DNA from: Phenylobacterium sp.
GTDB lineage: Bacteria > Pseudomonadota > Alphaproteobacteria > Caulobacterales > Caulobacteraceae
Assembly (NCBI RefSeq): GCF_016124325.1
Contig: NZ_WGNY01000017.1
Coordinates: 121,712 to 185,711 of the forward strand
DNA length: 64,000 bases
Reading direction: 5' to 3'
The notes under the pieces were generated by a model that saw only the letters and a program-made list of their open reading frames with translations, did no database searches and had not been told where the DNA came from. The stretch's first letter is position 1, and each line of letters starts with the position of its first letter. Position numbers and translations under genes: made by a program. This document shows, piece by piece, positions 18,299 through 24,728 of the stretch.

Positions 18299-18819
18299 TC
18301 CTGCGCCTGCTGCGCCGCGCCTCCGACGATCGCTCGGGCGGCGCGGCCATCGAATTCGCCCTCATCTTCCCGGCGATCTTCGTGCTCAACGTCGGCGCGA
18401 CGGAAGCGCTCGAGGCCTATGAGGCCCAGCGCAATGTGGCGCACATCGCCGCCGCGGTCGCCGACATCACCGCCCAGAGCCGCTCGGTCACCTCCAGCGA
18501 ACTGAACGACGTGCTCAGCGCCGGCGTCTCCATGATCCACCCGTTCCCGCTGACGGGACTCCAGGCGCGGGTGTCGAGCATCAGCGCCAGCGCCCAGACC
18601 GGCGTGGGCACGGACTGGACCCAGAATCGGAACTACGCCGGCGGCGATAGCCCCTCCGTTCCGAGCGGCTACCTGCAGACCGGCGAGAGCGTGATCGTCG
18701 CCGACGTGATCTATGACTACAAGCCGACCTTCGGCCTGTTCCTGCCCGACACGATCCGCTTCACGCGCCACGCCTATTCGCGTCCGCGCCTCTCGCCCAA
18801 GGTGGAGAAGGTCGGCTGA
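18295..18819 (+). CDS. Second TadE/TadG-family pseudopilin
   Basis: A 174-residue protein with DDRSGGAAIEFALIFPAIF, the same RxGxAxxEFAL prepilin-like signature as its upstream neighbour, then a single TM helix and EAYEAQRNVAHIAAAVADIT. The rest is a Ser/Thr-rich periplasmic domain. It is coupled to the upstream gene by an ATGA overlap and ends 8 bp before the remains of a tRNA-Ser gene. The pair probably acts with the divergent TadG-like protein. Confidence 0.8.
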   Translation: MILRLLRRASDDRSGGAAIEFALIFPAIFVLNVGATEALEAYEAQRNVAHIAAAVADITAQSRSVTSSELNDVLSAGVSMIHPFPLTGLQARVSSISASAQTGVGTDWTQNRNYAGGDSPSVPSGYLQTGESVIVADVIYDYKPTFGLFLPDTIRFTRHAYSRPRLSPKVEKVG

Positions 18820-18827
18820 GGAGAATG

Positions 18828-18895
18828 TGGCGGACGGGGTGGGATTCGAACCCACGGTGGGCGTGAACCCACGGCGGTTTTCAAGACCGCTGCCT
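18828..18895 (-). pseudogene. 3' part of split host tRNA-Ser(UGA)
   Basis: On the minus strand this carries the anticodon loop (CTTGAAA, anticodon UGA), a long variable arm (GTGGG/CCCAC), a T arm with TTCGAAT, the acceptor 3' strand CCCGTCC, discriminator G and an encoded CCA. The 5' half expected before 18895 is missing and is replaced by unrelated sequence. The missing half (acceptor GGACGGG, D arm) lies at 23522-23564, 4.6 kb away. Joined through the shared 21 bp, the two give a perfectly paired type II tRNA-Ser. Confidence 0.9.
18875..18895. repeat. attL: left 21-bp direct repeat of the integrated element
   Basis: An exact 21-bp match to 23522-23542, centred on the anticodon stem-loop of tRNA-Ser. 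Flanking bases differ on both sides, so 21 bp is the full crossover identity block. Confidence 0.9.
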
Positions 18896-18995
18896 CGCCC
18901 TTAGCAGGCTTCAGCGTGCGCCACTAAGAGGCTGTTTTTGTGGCTCTGCGGGTTTCGAGTGGCGCCGTGAGGTTCGCAACGGCGCCGCTCGGTTC

Positions 18996-19012
18996 GTCCC
19001 AAAGTGTCCCAA
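18996..19012. other. Candidate integrase arm-type sites, left end
   Basis: Two direct GTCCCAA copies start at 18996 and 19006, exactly 10 bp apart, about one helical turn. The same paired arrangement is found near the right end at 23346-23360. Arm-site function is inferred. Confidence 0.45.
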
Positions 19013-19035
19013 GGCGCACTCGTCAAATGCGCCTT
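19011..19035. terminator. Stem-loop near left end of the element
   Basis: AAGGCGCA (19011-19018) pairs with TGCGCCTT (19028-19035) around a 9-nt loop and is followed by TGTTCTTGG. Another 8-bp stem (GGCGCCGT/ACGGCGCC) is at 18961-18986. They may terminate transcription entering the element. Confidence 0.35.
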
Positions 19036-19094
19036 TGTTCTTGGAGCGGTTCGCCGCAGGATAAGGCGCAGGTTGGGCGACCGGCAGGGGTGGG

Positions 19095-19538
19095 ATGAGG
19101 CGCATTGCTTTCTCTTTGGCGTTCGCGCTGGCCGTCACAAGCGGAGTCGCGGCGCACGCGGGCGCCAAGATGCCGGTTGCGGGCAAGGACTTTGATGTCG
19201 TCACTCGCGACAATCCCGCCGCGCAACGGTTTGAACTGACATTCACGTCGCACGCAAAACGCCCAATTTGTCTCGCGCCTGAACAGTGGCCCAATCAGGC
19301 GGGCAAGATTGATTGGGCGCGAGACTCTGTGGCGGTGCGGGTCGGAACAGCGCACTTCCCGCTCTCGGATTGGAATGGCGGCTACTGCGTGGGCGGTTGC
19401 GTCGTCGCCAAGGTTCGGCGAGGGGAGAGCGTCAACGGCTTCATTCCCTACAAGGATTTTGAGGGCTTTGGCGCAGAGCAATATCAAGCTCGGAAGGAGC
19501 TTGTGTTCCCGCCGAGTGCGTTTTGGTGCTCGCATTGA
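19095..19538 (+). CDS. Element-borne secreted hypothetical protein
   Basis: A 147-residue protein with a clear signal peptide (MRRIAFSLAFALAVTSGVAA, with a cleavage zone around AHAGA). The mature part has four Cys (RPICLAP, GGYCVGGC, FWCSH) that could form disulfides in the periplasm. A GGGGTGGG ribosome site precedes the ATG. I recognise no family. It is the first gene inside the left end and a candidate cargo gene. Confidence 0.6.
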   Translation: MRRIAFSLAFALAVTSGVAAHAGAKMPVAGKDFDVVTRDNPAAQRFELTFTSHAKRPICLAPEQWPNQAGKIDWARDSVAVRVGTAHFPLSDWNGGYCVGGCVVAKVRRGESVNGFIPYKDFEGFGAEQYQARKELVFPPSAFWCSH

Positions 19539-19646
19539 GTGAGGCGACGAAATTCATTCAGCCAAGATCGTGGGTGCAGAAAGATATGACGCCCCGAGGT
19601 TCACGAAGGTTATGGTGAATTCATAACCTGATACGGACTAACTACA

Positions 19647-19925
19647 GTGAGTGAATACCTGAACACAGAAGAGCTTGTGGCAGCCTATCCCGCACTTTTC
19701 AGCGTCTCCATGCTCAAGAAGAGCCGGATGAAATACGCTGATGTGGCAGGGCCGCCGCACATCAACCTCGGTCGCAAGGTGGTCTATGACCGATCCGACG
19801 TTGAAGCATGGCTCTTGGGATTGAAGCGCGTGGTGCAAAAGTCTGCCGCTGTGGCGCCTGTCGTCAAACTTCGGCGCGGGCGCCCGACGAAGGCCGACCA
19901 GATCGCCCGAAGAGCCGCCTACTGA
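19647..19925 (+). CDS. Small winged-HTH (AlpA/excisionase-like) DNA-binding protein
   Basis: A 92-residue protein with a GTG start (GTGAGTGAATAC). The N-terminal half fits a MerR/excisionase-type winged helix: LNTEELVAAYPALFSVSMLK, then PPHINLGRKVVYDRSDVEAWL, the usual strand-wing-helix end of AlpA/Xis folds. The C-terminus RRGRPTKADQIARR is basic and AT-hook-like. In integrative elements such proteins act as excisionases or as regulators of the integrase, and that role is inferred here from fold and context. It converges on the next gene with a 7-bp overlap. Confidence 0.65.
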   Translation: MSEYLNTEELVAAYPALFSVSMLKKSRMKYADVAGPPHINLGRKVVYDRSDVEAWLLGLKRVVQKSAAVAPVVKLRRGRPTKADQIARRAAY

Positions 19926-20344
19926 ACTTGCTCGAACCCGGCACCCCGGATGTAAACAATCAGACGCTCCCACATGGGCTTCCAAGGTTCCGATTCCGCC
20001 CAGCAGAGATTTTGGACGTATACGGTCGCCGTGCTCGAACCAGACTTGGTGACGCCATAGAAAATGAGGCCCTTGGATTGAAGCATCGTTGCGATGTTGT
20101 AGGGCGGTTCGTTTTCAGAGTTGGAAGCCTCGACGCCACTTACACTCAATCCGTTAGCCTCTGCGAACGGCGTCAGTTTGTCATGAAATTCGCGGATGCG
20201 AGACGATGGAACATCGAAGTGCGCCTTCGCGAACGTTTTGGTGGAAACGCCCTTCCTGCATGACAATCTCGTCGCCGAGGCCGGTTCGGGGGTGCTGGTC
20301 GCGAGAACCGCTGTTGCTATCGCCAAGGCGGCTATCAAGCGCAT
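19919..20344 (-). CDS. Element-borne secreted hypothetical protein
   Basis: A 141-residue protein with a signal peptide (MRLIAALAIATAVLATS, cleavage likely after PASA). The mature region is mixed alpha/beta with two Cys (LSCRKG and NLCWAE), suggesting a periplasmic disulfide. No family is recognised. Its A/T-richer codons match the element and not the chromosome. It could be cargo acting at the cell surface; the function is unknown. Confidence 0.55.
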   Translation of the reverse strand: MRLIAALAIATAVLATSTPEPASATRLSCRKGVSTKTFAKAHFDVPSSRIREFHDKLTPFAEANGLSVSGVEASNSENEPPYNIATMLQSKGLIFYGVTKSGSSTATVYVQNLCWAESEPWKPMWERLIVYIRGAGFEQVQ

Positions 20345-20410
20345 GTATGGAGGGCTACTTCACTCGGCCTATCGTGGCAACCTGAACGGCCAATGGGTGC
20401 GTGCGCCGGA

Positions 20411-20680
20411 TCATCGATCCTTCGCCATCTCCTCTCGCGCCCGGTCGTTTGCACGGTTCAGCGTGTCGCCGTAGACGCGCCGGGCATCCGCATCCTTCCG
20501 ATCCGCAGCCTGTAGGCGGCGAGACCGCTCCTTACCGGCAGGAAGGGCGCGGGCGGAAGCCCGAGCGTTCGCGACCGTCGCCTGCTTGGAACGAAGCGTC
20601 CGAAGTGCGTCAGCAGTCTTCTCGGTCTGCTTCCATACCTCTGCGGCGGCGCCCGACTCGATGATCTCCCGAAAGCGCAT
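20411..20680 (-). CDS. Hypothetical helical protein of the element
   Basis: An 89-residue, highly charged, Arg/Ala-rich helical protein (for example AEVWKQTEKTADALRTLRSK and RRLQAADRKDADARR), probably a coiled coil and possibly nucleic-acid binding. Its ATG overlaps the upstream gene's stop as TGATG, making it the last of three coupled minus-strand genes. No family is recognised. Confidence 0.55.
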   Translation of the reverse strand: MRFREIIESGAAAEVWKQTEKTADALRTLRSKQATVANARASARALPAGKERSRRLQAADRKDADARRVYGDTLNRANDRAREEMAKDR

Positions 20681-20895
20681 CAGAAGAGGAGGTTATGGAG
20701 CCACGCCAACTCGGCGGGATCGTCAGCCGCCTCGGCGAATATGCGGTCGATCTCCGCTTGGACGACGGCATGTGAGCGACGCAGATGCGCCAGATAGGCG
20801 TTCAGATAGCCGTCTGGAAACGGGCCATTCCGCCCCTTCAGCATCAAGTCTTCGACGCTGAACGGTGTTGGCGCCGGGCCGTATTCACTCGGCAT
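20680..20895 (-). CDS. Hypothetical small protein of the element
   Basis: A 71-residue protein if it starts at ATG 20895, which has GAGG six bases upstream; ATG 20907 is four codons earlier. It begins MPSEYGPAPTPFSVEDLML and has a helical C-terminal half (YLNAYLAHLRRSHAVVQAEI). It overlaps its upstream and downstream neighbours, as expected in a compact operon. No family is recognised. Confidence 0.5.
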   Translation of the reverse strand: MPSEYGPAPTPFSVEDLMLKGRNGPFPDGYLNAYLAHLRRSHAVVQAEIDRIFAEAADDPAELAWLHNLLF

Positions 20896-21121
20896 GGGGC
20901 GCCTCATCGAGCAGGGCCAGCAGCACCTTGGCGGCCAAGTCGGGATGGCCTTCCGCGAGCAGCCGCTTCCGCAGGTGGATCGCGGTCTCTGCAGGTAGCG
21001 GCTTCGCCCAACTGGTCGTGGCGAAGTTATGGGAACGTCCGGCCCACTGTTCGCTCCAACTCCGCATGGAATCGGTCAGATCACGCTCGAACATCTCATT
21101 GTAAATCTCGCCGACAACCAT
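20885..21121 (-). CDS. Hypothetical small protein, first gene of element minus-strand operon
   Basis: A 78-residue protein starting at ATG 21121, which has GGAGG seven bases upstream; an ATG seven codons earlier lacks one. It reads MVVGEIYNEMFERDLTD and ends in a helical segment (AIHLRKRLLAEGHPDLAAKV). No family is recognised. The 107-bp gap to the divergent HUH-like gene is A/T-rich and probably contains promoters for both directions. Confidence 0.5.
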   Translation of the reverse strand: MVVGEIYNEMFERDLTDSMRSWSEQWAGRSHNFATTSWAKPLPAETAIHLRKRLLAEGHPDLAAKVLLALLDEAPHAE

Positions 21122-21228
21122 TCTTCTACCTCCATTGATCATGGTATTTATCCAGATCGGAGCGGAATGATTTAGGCTGGTAGGGGGTGAGACCGTTATA
21201 GTGATCCTTGAAACTAAATACGATCACG

Positions 21229-21726
21229 ATGACGAACTACTTGGACAATCAGAGCTTCGAGTCGCGTTTCAACATGACGCGCCGCTCGGCCTATTCCCGC
21301 TGGCTCAGCGATCCGACGCTGAACGTGGCCATGACGCTGAACTTCAACCGGCCCGTTTCTCTGACGAACGCCCGCAACGCCATCGGCCAGTGCTTCGGCA
21401 AGGTGGATCGCAAGTTGCTGGGAACGCGGTTCACCCGGCGGCGCAAAGACCGCACGACGGGTGTGTTCATGTTCGAGCACCTAAAGTCCAACCTTCACGC
21501 GCACGGCCTGCTGCGGATTGCGCCGGAGCGGCTCGAACGGTTCGGCGAGATGTTCCCGCCCACCCAGCGCGGCCTGTGGTCGGACGTGTGGGCTGGCGGC
21601 TCGCAGTGGACGACGGACGCGGACGATCCCGAAGTCTTCGCCTTCTACATGACCAAGGAACAACACGCCTCGTCCGCCCCGGAGACGATGCTCTTTCTGG
21701 AAGATTTCTTCCCGACCGAGGGGTGA
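21229..21726 (+). CDS. Candidate HUH-endonuclease replication initiator (Rep-like)
   Basis: A 165-residue protein from ATG 21229 (a TTG at 21208 is in frame). The pattern matches small HUH Rep proteins: a beta strand VAMTLNFNRP near residue 33, the metal-binding His-x-His in SNLHAHGLL (His90, His92), and a downstream FAFYMTKEQ with candidate nucleophile Tyr140 and Lys143 in the usual Y-x-x-K spacing. Such proteins nick one strand and start rolling-circle replication or transfer. The family link is by motif only and no helicase domain is fused. The stop overlaps the next start as TGATG. Confidence 0.5.
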   Translation: MTNYLDNQSFESRFNMTRRSAYSRWLSDPTLNVAMTLNFNRPVSLTNARNAIGQCFGKVDRKLLGTRFTRRRKDRTTGVFMFEHLKSNLHAHGLLRIAPERLERFGEMFPPTQRGLWSDVWAGGSQWTTDADDPEVFAFYMTKEQHASSAPETMLFLEDFFPTEG

Positions 21727-22199
21727 TGCGACCGTCTCCCTCTCGGCTGCACCAGCATTGGGAACGGACACATCAGACAGTCATGCGCCCGGCGGGTTCC
21801 GACCCCGCATTGGCGAAGCCATGTCCATGCAACGTGACGATTGACGCGCAAGCTGCTCTGCAATCAATCAATGCCTTCATGGACAATTGGTGGGTCGCGC
21901 TCGTGACATTCGAACGATCTGACGCGGAGCAGGCAGTGCTTCCCGAATGGGCGCAGGGCGCATGTGGCTGGATGGCCTGCCGAGCTTCGAGCGAAGAATC
22001 GGTGCGGGATTTGCTCGCGCAAGACCTCCGTCATTGCGGATTGAAGTTGCTGGCAATCGACAGCCTCCAAGGCGCGGTTGACGAGGGCGATGCCGACGAG
22101 ATCGACGAGCATCTGGCCGCCAACATGCGGCAGCTTGAGGCTGGCAAGCTCAGCGTGTGGGGCACCATTCACTGCTACAAGGCGGACGGGGAAGCCTGA
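21726..22199 (+). CDS. Hypothetical protein downstream of the HUH-like gene
   Basis: A frame of 157 codons from ATG 21726, which overlaps the preceding TGA and has GAGGGG just upstream; ATG 21783 (138 residues) is an alternative. The C-terminal part looks like a real small alpha/beta domain: NWWVALVTFERSDAEQ, GACGWMACRASSEESV, LKLLAIDSLQGAVDE and KLSVWGTIHCYKADG. The first ~30 residues are less convincing. No family is recognised. Coupling suggests it works with the Rep-like protein. Confidence 0.5.
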   Translation: MRPSPSRLHQHWERTHQTVMRPAGSDPALAKPCPCNVTIDAQAALQSINAFMDNWWVALVTFERSDAEQAVLPEWAQGACGWMACRASSEESVRDLLAQDLRHCGLKLLAIDSLQGAVDEGDADEIDEHLAANMRQLEAGKLSVWGTIHCYKADGEA

Positions 22200-22243
22200 G
22201 CCGTTGAACTGTCGCAGACAGCGGCGTGGAGCCTTCCCGCGCT

Positions 22244-23317
22244 TCACGCCGCGCCGCTGCGCACCTTCGCCTCGCGCTCCCGAAGCCGCTTGGCGGCTTC
22301 CTCCGGCGATCTGTTGATGTATCGGGCGAGCACCCCGAGCGTCTTGTGACCGCTCGTCCGGGCAAGCTCGATCACGTCGTCGTGGTAATCAGCGAGGGCC
22401 GTCAGGGCGACGTGGCGCAGATCGTGGAAGGTGAGCCGCTTCACGCCAAGGTGCTCTTCCGCCCACTTGGCCGCGTCGCGATACGCCTGCTGCACCTGCC
22501 ATTCGGTGAAGCCGCCGTCCGCGCTGGGCTTGTCGGGATCGCCGAAGACCCAGCCGTCGATCCGGTGCGGAAGCCTGCGAAGCTCGTCGACCACGGCGGC
22601 GCCTGTGGCGGTCAGGATCACGTCTCGGGCCTCGCCGTTCTTCGTCTTCGGAAGATGCACATGGGTGTCGTGGACGTGCTTCCACTGCATCCGGCGGATT
22701 TCGCCCTGCCGCATACCGGTGACGAGGGCGTGCTTCACGACATGGGGAAGCCATTGCGGCCCGCGCCGACAGGCTTCCAGAAGTTTGCCCTGCTCGTCTT
22801 CGGTCAGGACGGCGAAGCGCGGAGGACGAGGCGCCGACCGAGACACGCCACGGCAGGGATTGTCGATATTGTAGCCCCACTCGCGGGCCTTCCCGAAGAC
22901 GGCGGACAGCAGGTTGACCGCGTTGTTGATGGTGGTCGGCGCCTTGCCCTCCGTTTTGCGGTCGGCGATCCAAGACGCGATGTCGGACGGCTCGATCCCC
23001 GCCACGGAATAGGAGGCAAGGCCACTTCGCATCCACGCGCGCAGCCGATTGGCTTCCTGACGGGCGCCCTTCTTGGTCGGGGTCACGTCGTCCATGTAGC
23101 GTTGAAGGAGGACGCGCAGGGTCGTGCGCTTCTCCTTGCTCCGGTCAACGTAGTCGTCGGCCACGACCTTGCCGGTTTGAACGGTGTGCCACGCTTGCGC
23201 GGCCCGCAGGTCTTCGAACGTTTCGGACAGGCTCACGCCGTTGCGCCGGATTTTCACTTGGAACTGGTGAGGGCCGCGCTTGTAGATGCCGCGAGCCATG
23301 CGTTGGAGTTTAGGCAT
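22244..23317 (-). CDS. Tyrosine-type site-specific integrase
   Basis: A 357-residue phage-type integrase. It has an N-terminal arm-binding-like part (GIYKRGPHQFQVKIRRNGVS), a SAM-like core-binding domain around residues 65-165, and a catalytic domain with all key residues: Arg in VTGMRQGEIRRMQW, HDLRH, GHKTL and the nucleophile Tyr in ARYINRS. It would recombine attP with the tRNA-Ser anticodon region. It lies next to the right att site, with its 5' end facing it, as is common in integrative elements. Confidence 0.95.
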   Translation of the reverse strand: MPKLQRMARGIYKRGPHQFQVKIRRNGVSLSETFEDLRAAQAWHTVQTGKVVADDYVDRSKEKRTTLRVLLQRYMDDVTPTKKGARQEANRLRAWMRSGLASYSVAGIEPSDIASWIADRKTEGKAPTTINNAVNLLSAVFGKAREWGYNIDNPCRGVSRSAPRPPRFAVLTEDEQGKLLEACRRGPQWLPHVVKHALVTGMRQGEIRRMQWKHVHDTHVHLPKTKNGEARDVILTATGAAVVDELRRLPHRIDGWVFGDPDKPSADGGFTEWQVQQAYRDAAKWAEEHLGVKRLTFHDLRHVALTALADYHDDVIELARTSGHKTLGVLARYINRSPEEAAKRLREREAKVRSGAA

Positions 23318-23345
23318 TAGTCTTCTCTAAGTTCAGAAGACTACT

Positions 23346-23360
23346 GTCCCACATTGTCCC
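23346..23360. other. Candidate integrase arm-type sites, right end
   Basis: GTCCC direct copies start at 23346 and 23356, again 10 bp apart, just upstream of the integrase start. One inverted copy (TGGGAC, 23507-23512) lies beside the right att repeat. Confidence 0.45.
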
Positions 23361-23397
23361 TAAAAAGGCGATAAAAACCGCTGTCTATGCTGCGATT

Positions 23398-23488
23398 TGG
23401 CGGGTGGAGTGGGATTCGAACCCACGGAAGGCTATGAACCTTCGCCGGTTTTCAAGACCGGTGCCTTAAACCGCTCGGCCATCCACCC
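23398..23488 (-). tRNA. tRNA-Ser(UGA), intact, carried by the element
   Basis: A 91-nt type II tRNA on the minus strand. The acceptor GGGTGGA/TCCACCC, D stem GCC/GGC, anticodon stem CCGGT/ACCGG with loop CTTGAAA (anticodon UGA at 23454-23452), variable stem GAAGG/CCTTC, and T stem GTGGG/CCCAC with TTCGAAT all pair perfectly, and CCA is encoded. Its acceptor and variable arm differ from those of the split host tRNA, so it is not a simple duplicate. It reads UCN codons and would replace the disrupted resident gene. Confidence 0.96.
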
Positions 23489-23521
23489 GCAAAGAGCGGT
23501 CTTTATTGGGACAGTATTCTA

Positions 23522-23542
23522 CGGTTTTCAAGACCGCTGCCT
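23522..23542. repeat. attR: right 21-bp direct repeat of the integrated element
   Basis: Identical to 18875-18895 and lying in the anticodon stem-loop of the host tRNA-Ser 5' fragment. Confidence 0.9.
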
Positions 23543-23564
23543 TAAACCACTCGGCCACCCGTCC
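23522..23564 (-). pseudogene. 5' half of split host tRNA-Ser(UGA)
   Basis: On the minus strand this fragment begins with acceptor strand GGACGGG, then the D arm and the anticodon stem-loop, and then changes to element sequence. GGACGGG is the exact complement of the CCCGTCC acceptor strand at 18832-18838. It keeps the native upstream (promoter) side of the tRNA gene and lies 33 bp before the intact element tRNA in the same direction. Confidence 0.9.
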
Positions 23565-23576
23565 GGCGGCCGGCCC

Positions 23577-23582
23577 CTATAG
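23577..23582 (-). promoter_or_regulatory. Possible -10 element of the host tRNA-Ser promoter
   Basis: CTATAG lies 13-18 bp upstream of the host tRNA 5' base on the minus strand, a sensible -10 position. No clear -35 is seen at 17 bp. If real, it would transcribe the broken 5' half and then the element tRNA. Confidence 0.3.
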
Positions 23583-23672
23583 CAGGGAAGGCCGCGGCGC
23601 CTCCACCGCAACGATCGGTTAACCCTGTTTCAAGGTTCCCGCACGACCATCGGCGCGAGTCGGAGGCGGAAC

Positions 23673-24683
23673 ATGACGACGTTTTCGAGCCATGGTTCGA
23701 ACCTGGGGCCGTGCGCCCGTCTGGCGCTTGTGCTGCTGGCCGGCGCCTCGGTCGCGGCCTGCGCGTCCATCACGCCGCGCTATCCCAGCCGGGACGCGGC
23801 CGGGCCGCATCCGGCGCCGGGCGGCTCAAGCAGCTACAAGGTCGGCAAGCCCTATCAGGTGGCGGGCGTCTGGTACGTGCCCCGCGAGCAGCCCGACTAC
23901 GACCAGACGGGCGTCGCGTCCTGGTACGGCGAAGCCTTCGATCAGAAGCCCACGGCGAGTGGCGAGACGTTCGACATGTACGCCGTGACCGCCGCGCACA
24001 CGACCTTGCCGCTGCCGTCGCTGGTGGAAGTCACCAACCTCGACAACGGCCGCAAGCTGACGGTGCGCGTCAACGACCGCGGGCCCTTCGTCGGCGGCCG
24101 GATCATCGACCTCAGCTACGAGGCGGCGCGAGAGCTGGGCTACGACCGCGCTGGGCTCGCCCGGGTTCGGGTGCGCTACGTCGGCCGCGCCCCGCTGTTG
24201 GGGCCAAGCGCCGGAGTTCGCTACGCCGCGGCCAAGGCGGCGCCTGTCAGCCGGCCGCAACCGGCCGCAGCGATGGCCGCAGCCCCGCCGCCGCCGCCAC
24301 CACCGCCGGCGGACACAGACGAGCCGGTGTTCCTGGCCGAGGCCGCGCCTGCGCCGCCGCCCGAGCCGATCGACACCGCCAGCCTGCCGCCGCTGACGGG
24401 CGCGGTCCTGGACGGTCCGCCGATCGAGGGCCAGGGGCCGACCGTGCGCCGCTCGCCGCTGCGCATCCAGGCGGGCGCCTTCTCCAGCGAGGTCAACGCC
24501 CAGCGCGCCGTCGCCCAACTGGCCTCGGCCGGATCGGCGACCATTGAACTGGTCCAGCGCAATGGCGCGGTGCTCTACCGCGTCGTCCTGCCGGCTCCCT
24601 CGGACGAGGCCGCCGCCTATGCGTTGCGCGACCGGGTCGCGGAGATCGGCTTCGAGGATGCGCGCGTGGTCCACGCCTTCTAG
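23673..24683 (+). CDS. rlpA: RlpA-like septal lipoprotein with SPOR domain
   Basis: A 336-residue lipoprotein: a signal peptide ending in lipobox-like SVAAC near residue 30, then the double-psi beta-barrel RlpA domain (GVASWYGEAFDQKPTASGE, with the catalytic-type Glu and later VNDRGPF), a Pro-rich linker around residues 205-240, and a C-terminal SPOR domain (PLRIQAGAFSSEVNAQRAVA) that binds denuded septal glycan. RlpA proteins are lytic transglycosylases or septal factors in the outer membrane. The ATG has GGAGGCGG upstream. It is followed closely by tmk. Confidence 0.9.
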   Translation: MTTFSSHGSNLGPCARLALVLLAGASVAACASITPRYPSRDAAGPHPAPGGSSSYKVGKPYQVAGVWYVPREQPDYDQTGVASWYGEAFDQKPTASGETFDMYAVTAAHTTLPLPSLVEVTNLDNGRKLTVRVNDRGPFVGGRIIDLSYEAARELGYDRAGLARVRVRYVGRAPLLGPSAGVRYAAAKAAPVSRPQPAAAMAAAPPPPPPPPADTDEPVFLAEAAPAPPPEPIDTASLPPLTGAVLDGPPIEGQGPTVRRSPLRIQAGAFSSEVNAQRAVAQLASAGSATIELVQRNGAVLYRVVLPAPSDEAAAYALRDRVAEIGFEDARVVHAF

Positions 24684-24728
24684 CCCCGAGCGGCTGGACA
24701 AGACGGCCGAACGCTCCATCTTGGCCGC

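Larger units (their letters stand above)
18875..23542. mobile_element. 4.7-kb integrative element inserted in tRNA-Ser(UGA)
   Basis: The element is bounded by 21-bp direct repeats in a tRNA-Ser anticodon stem-loop. It carries a tyrosine recombinase next to the right end, a small wHTH protein, a candidate HUH replication initiator, several unknown small genes, paired GTCCC motifs near both ends, and an intact tRNA-Ser(UGA). Stretches such as 19540-19660 and 20040-20140 are clearly richer in A/T than the flanking chromosome. No capsid, conjugation or known defence genes were recognised. Confidence 0.9.

Noticed and set aside
18828..18920. A working tRNA-Ser gene at the left end of the element
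   Set aside because: The anticodon and 3' arms are perfect but no 5' acceptor or D arm follows; the matching half is at 23522-23564.
23398..23542. Tandem host tRNA-Ser duplication instead of element insertion
   Set aside because: The intact tRNA differs from the reconstructed split tRNA in the acceptor, anticodon-stem and variable arms, and the split halves match an att duplication with an integrase between them.
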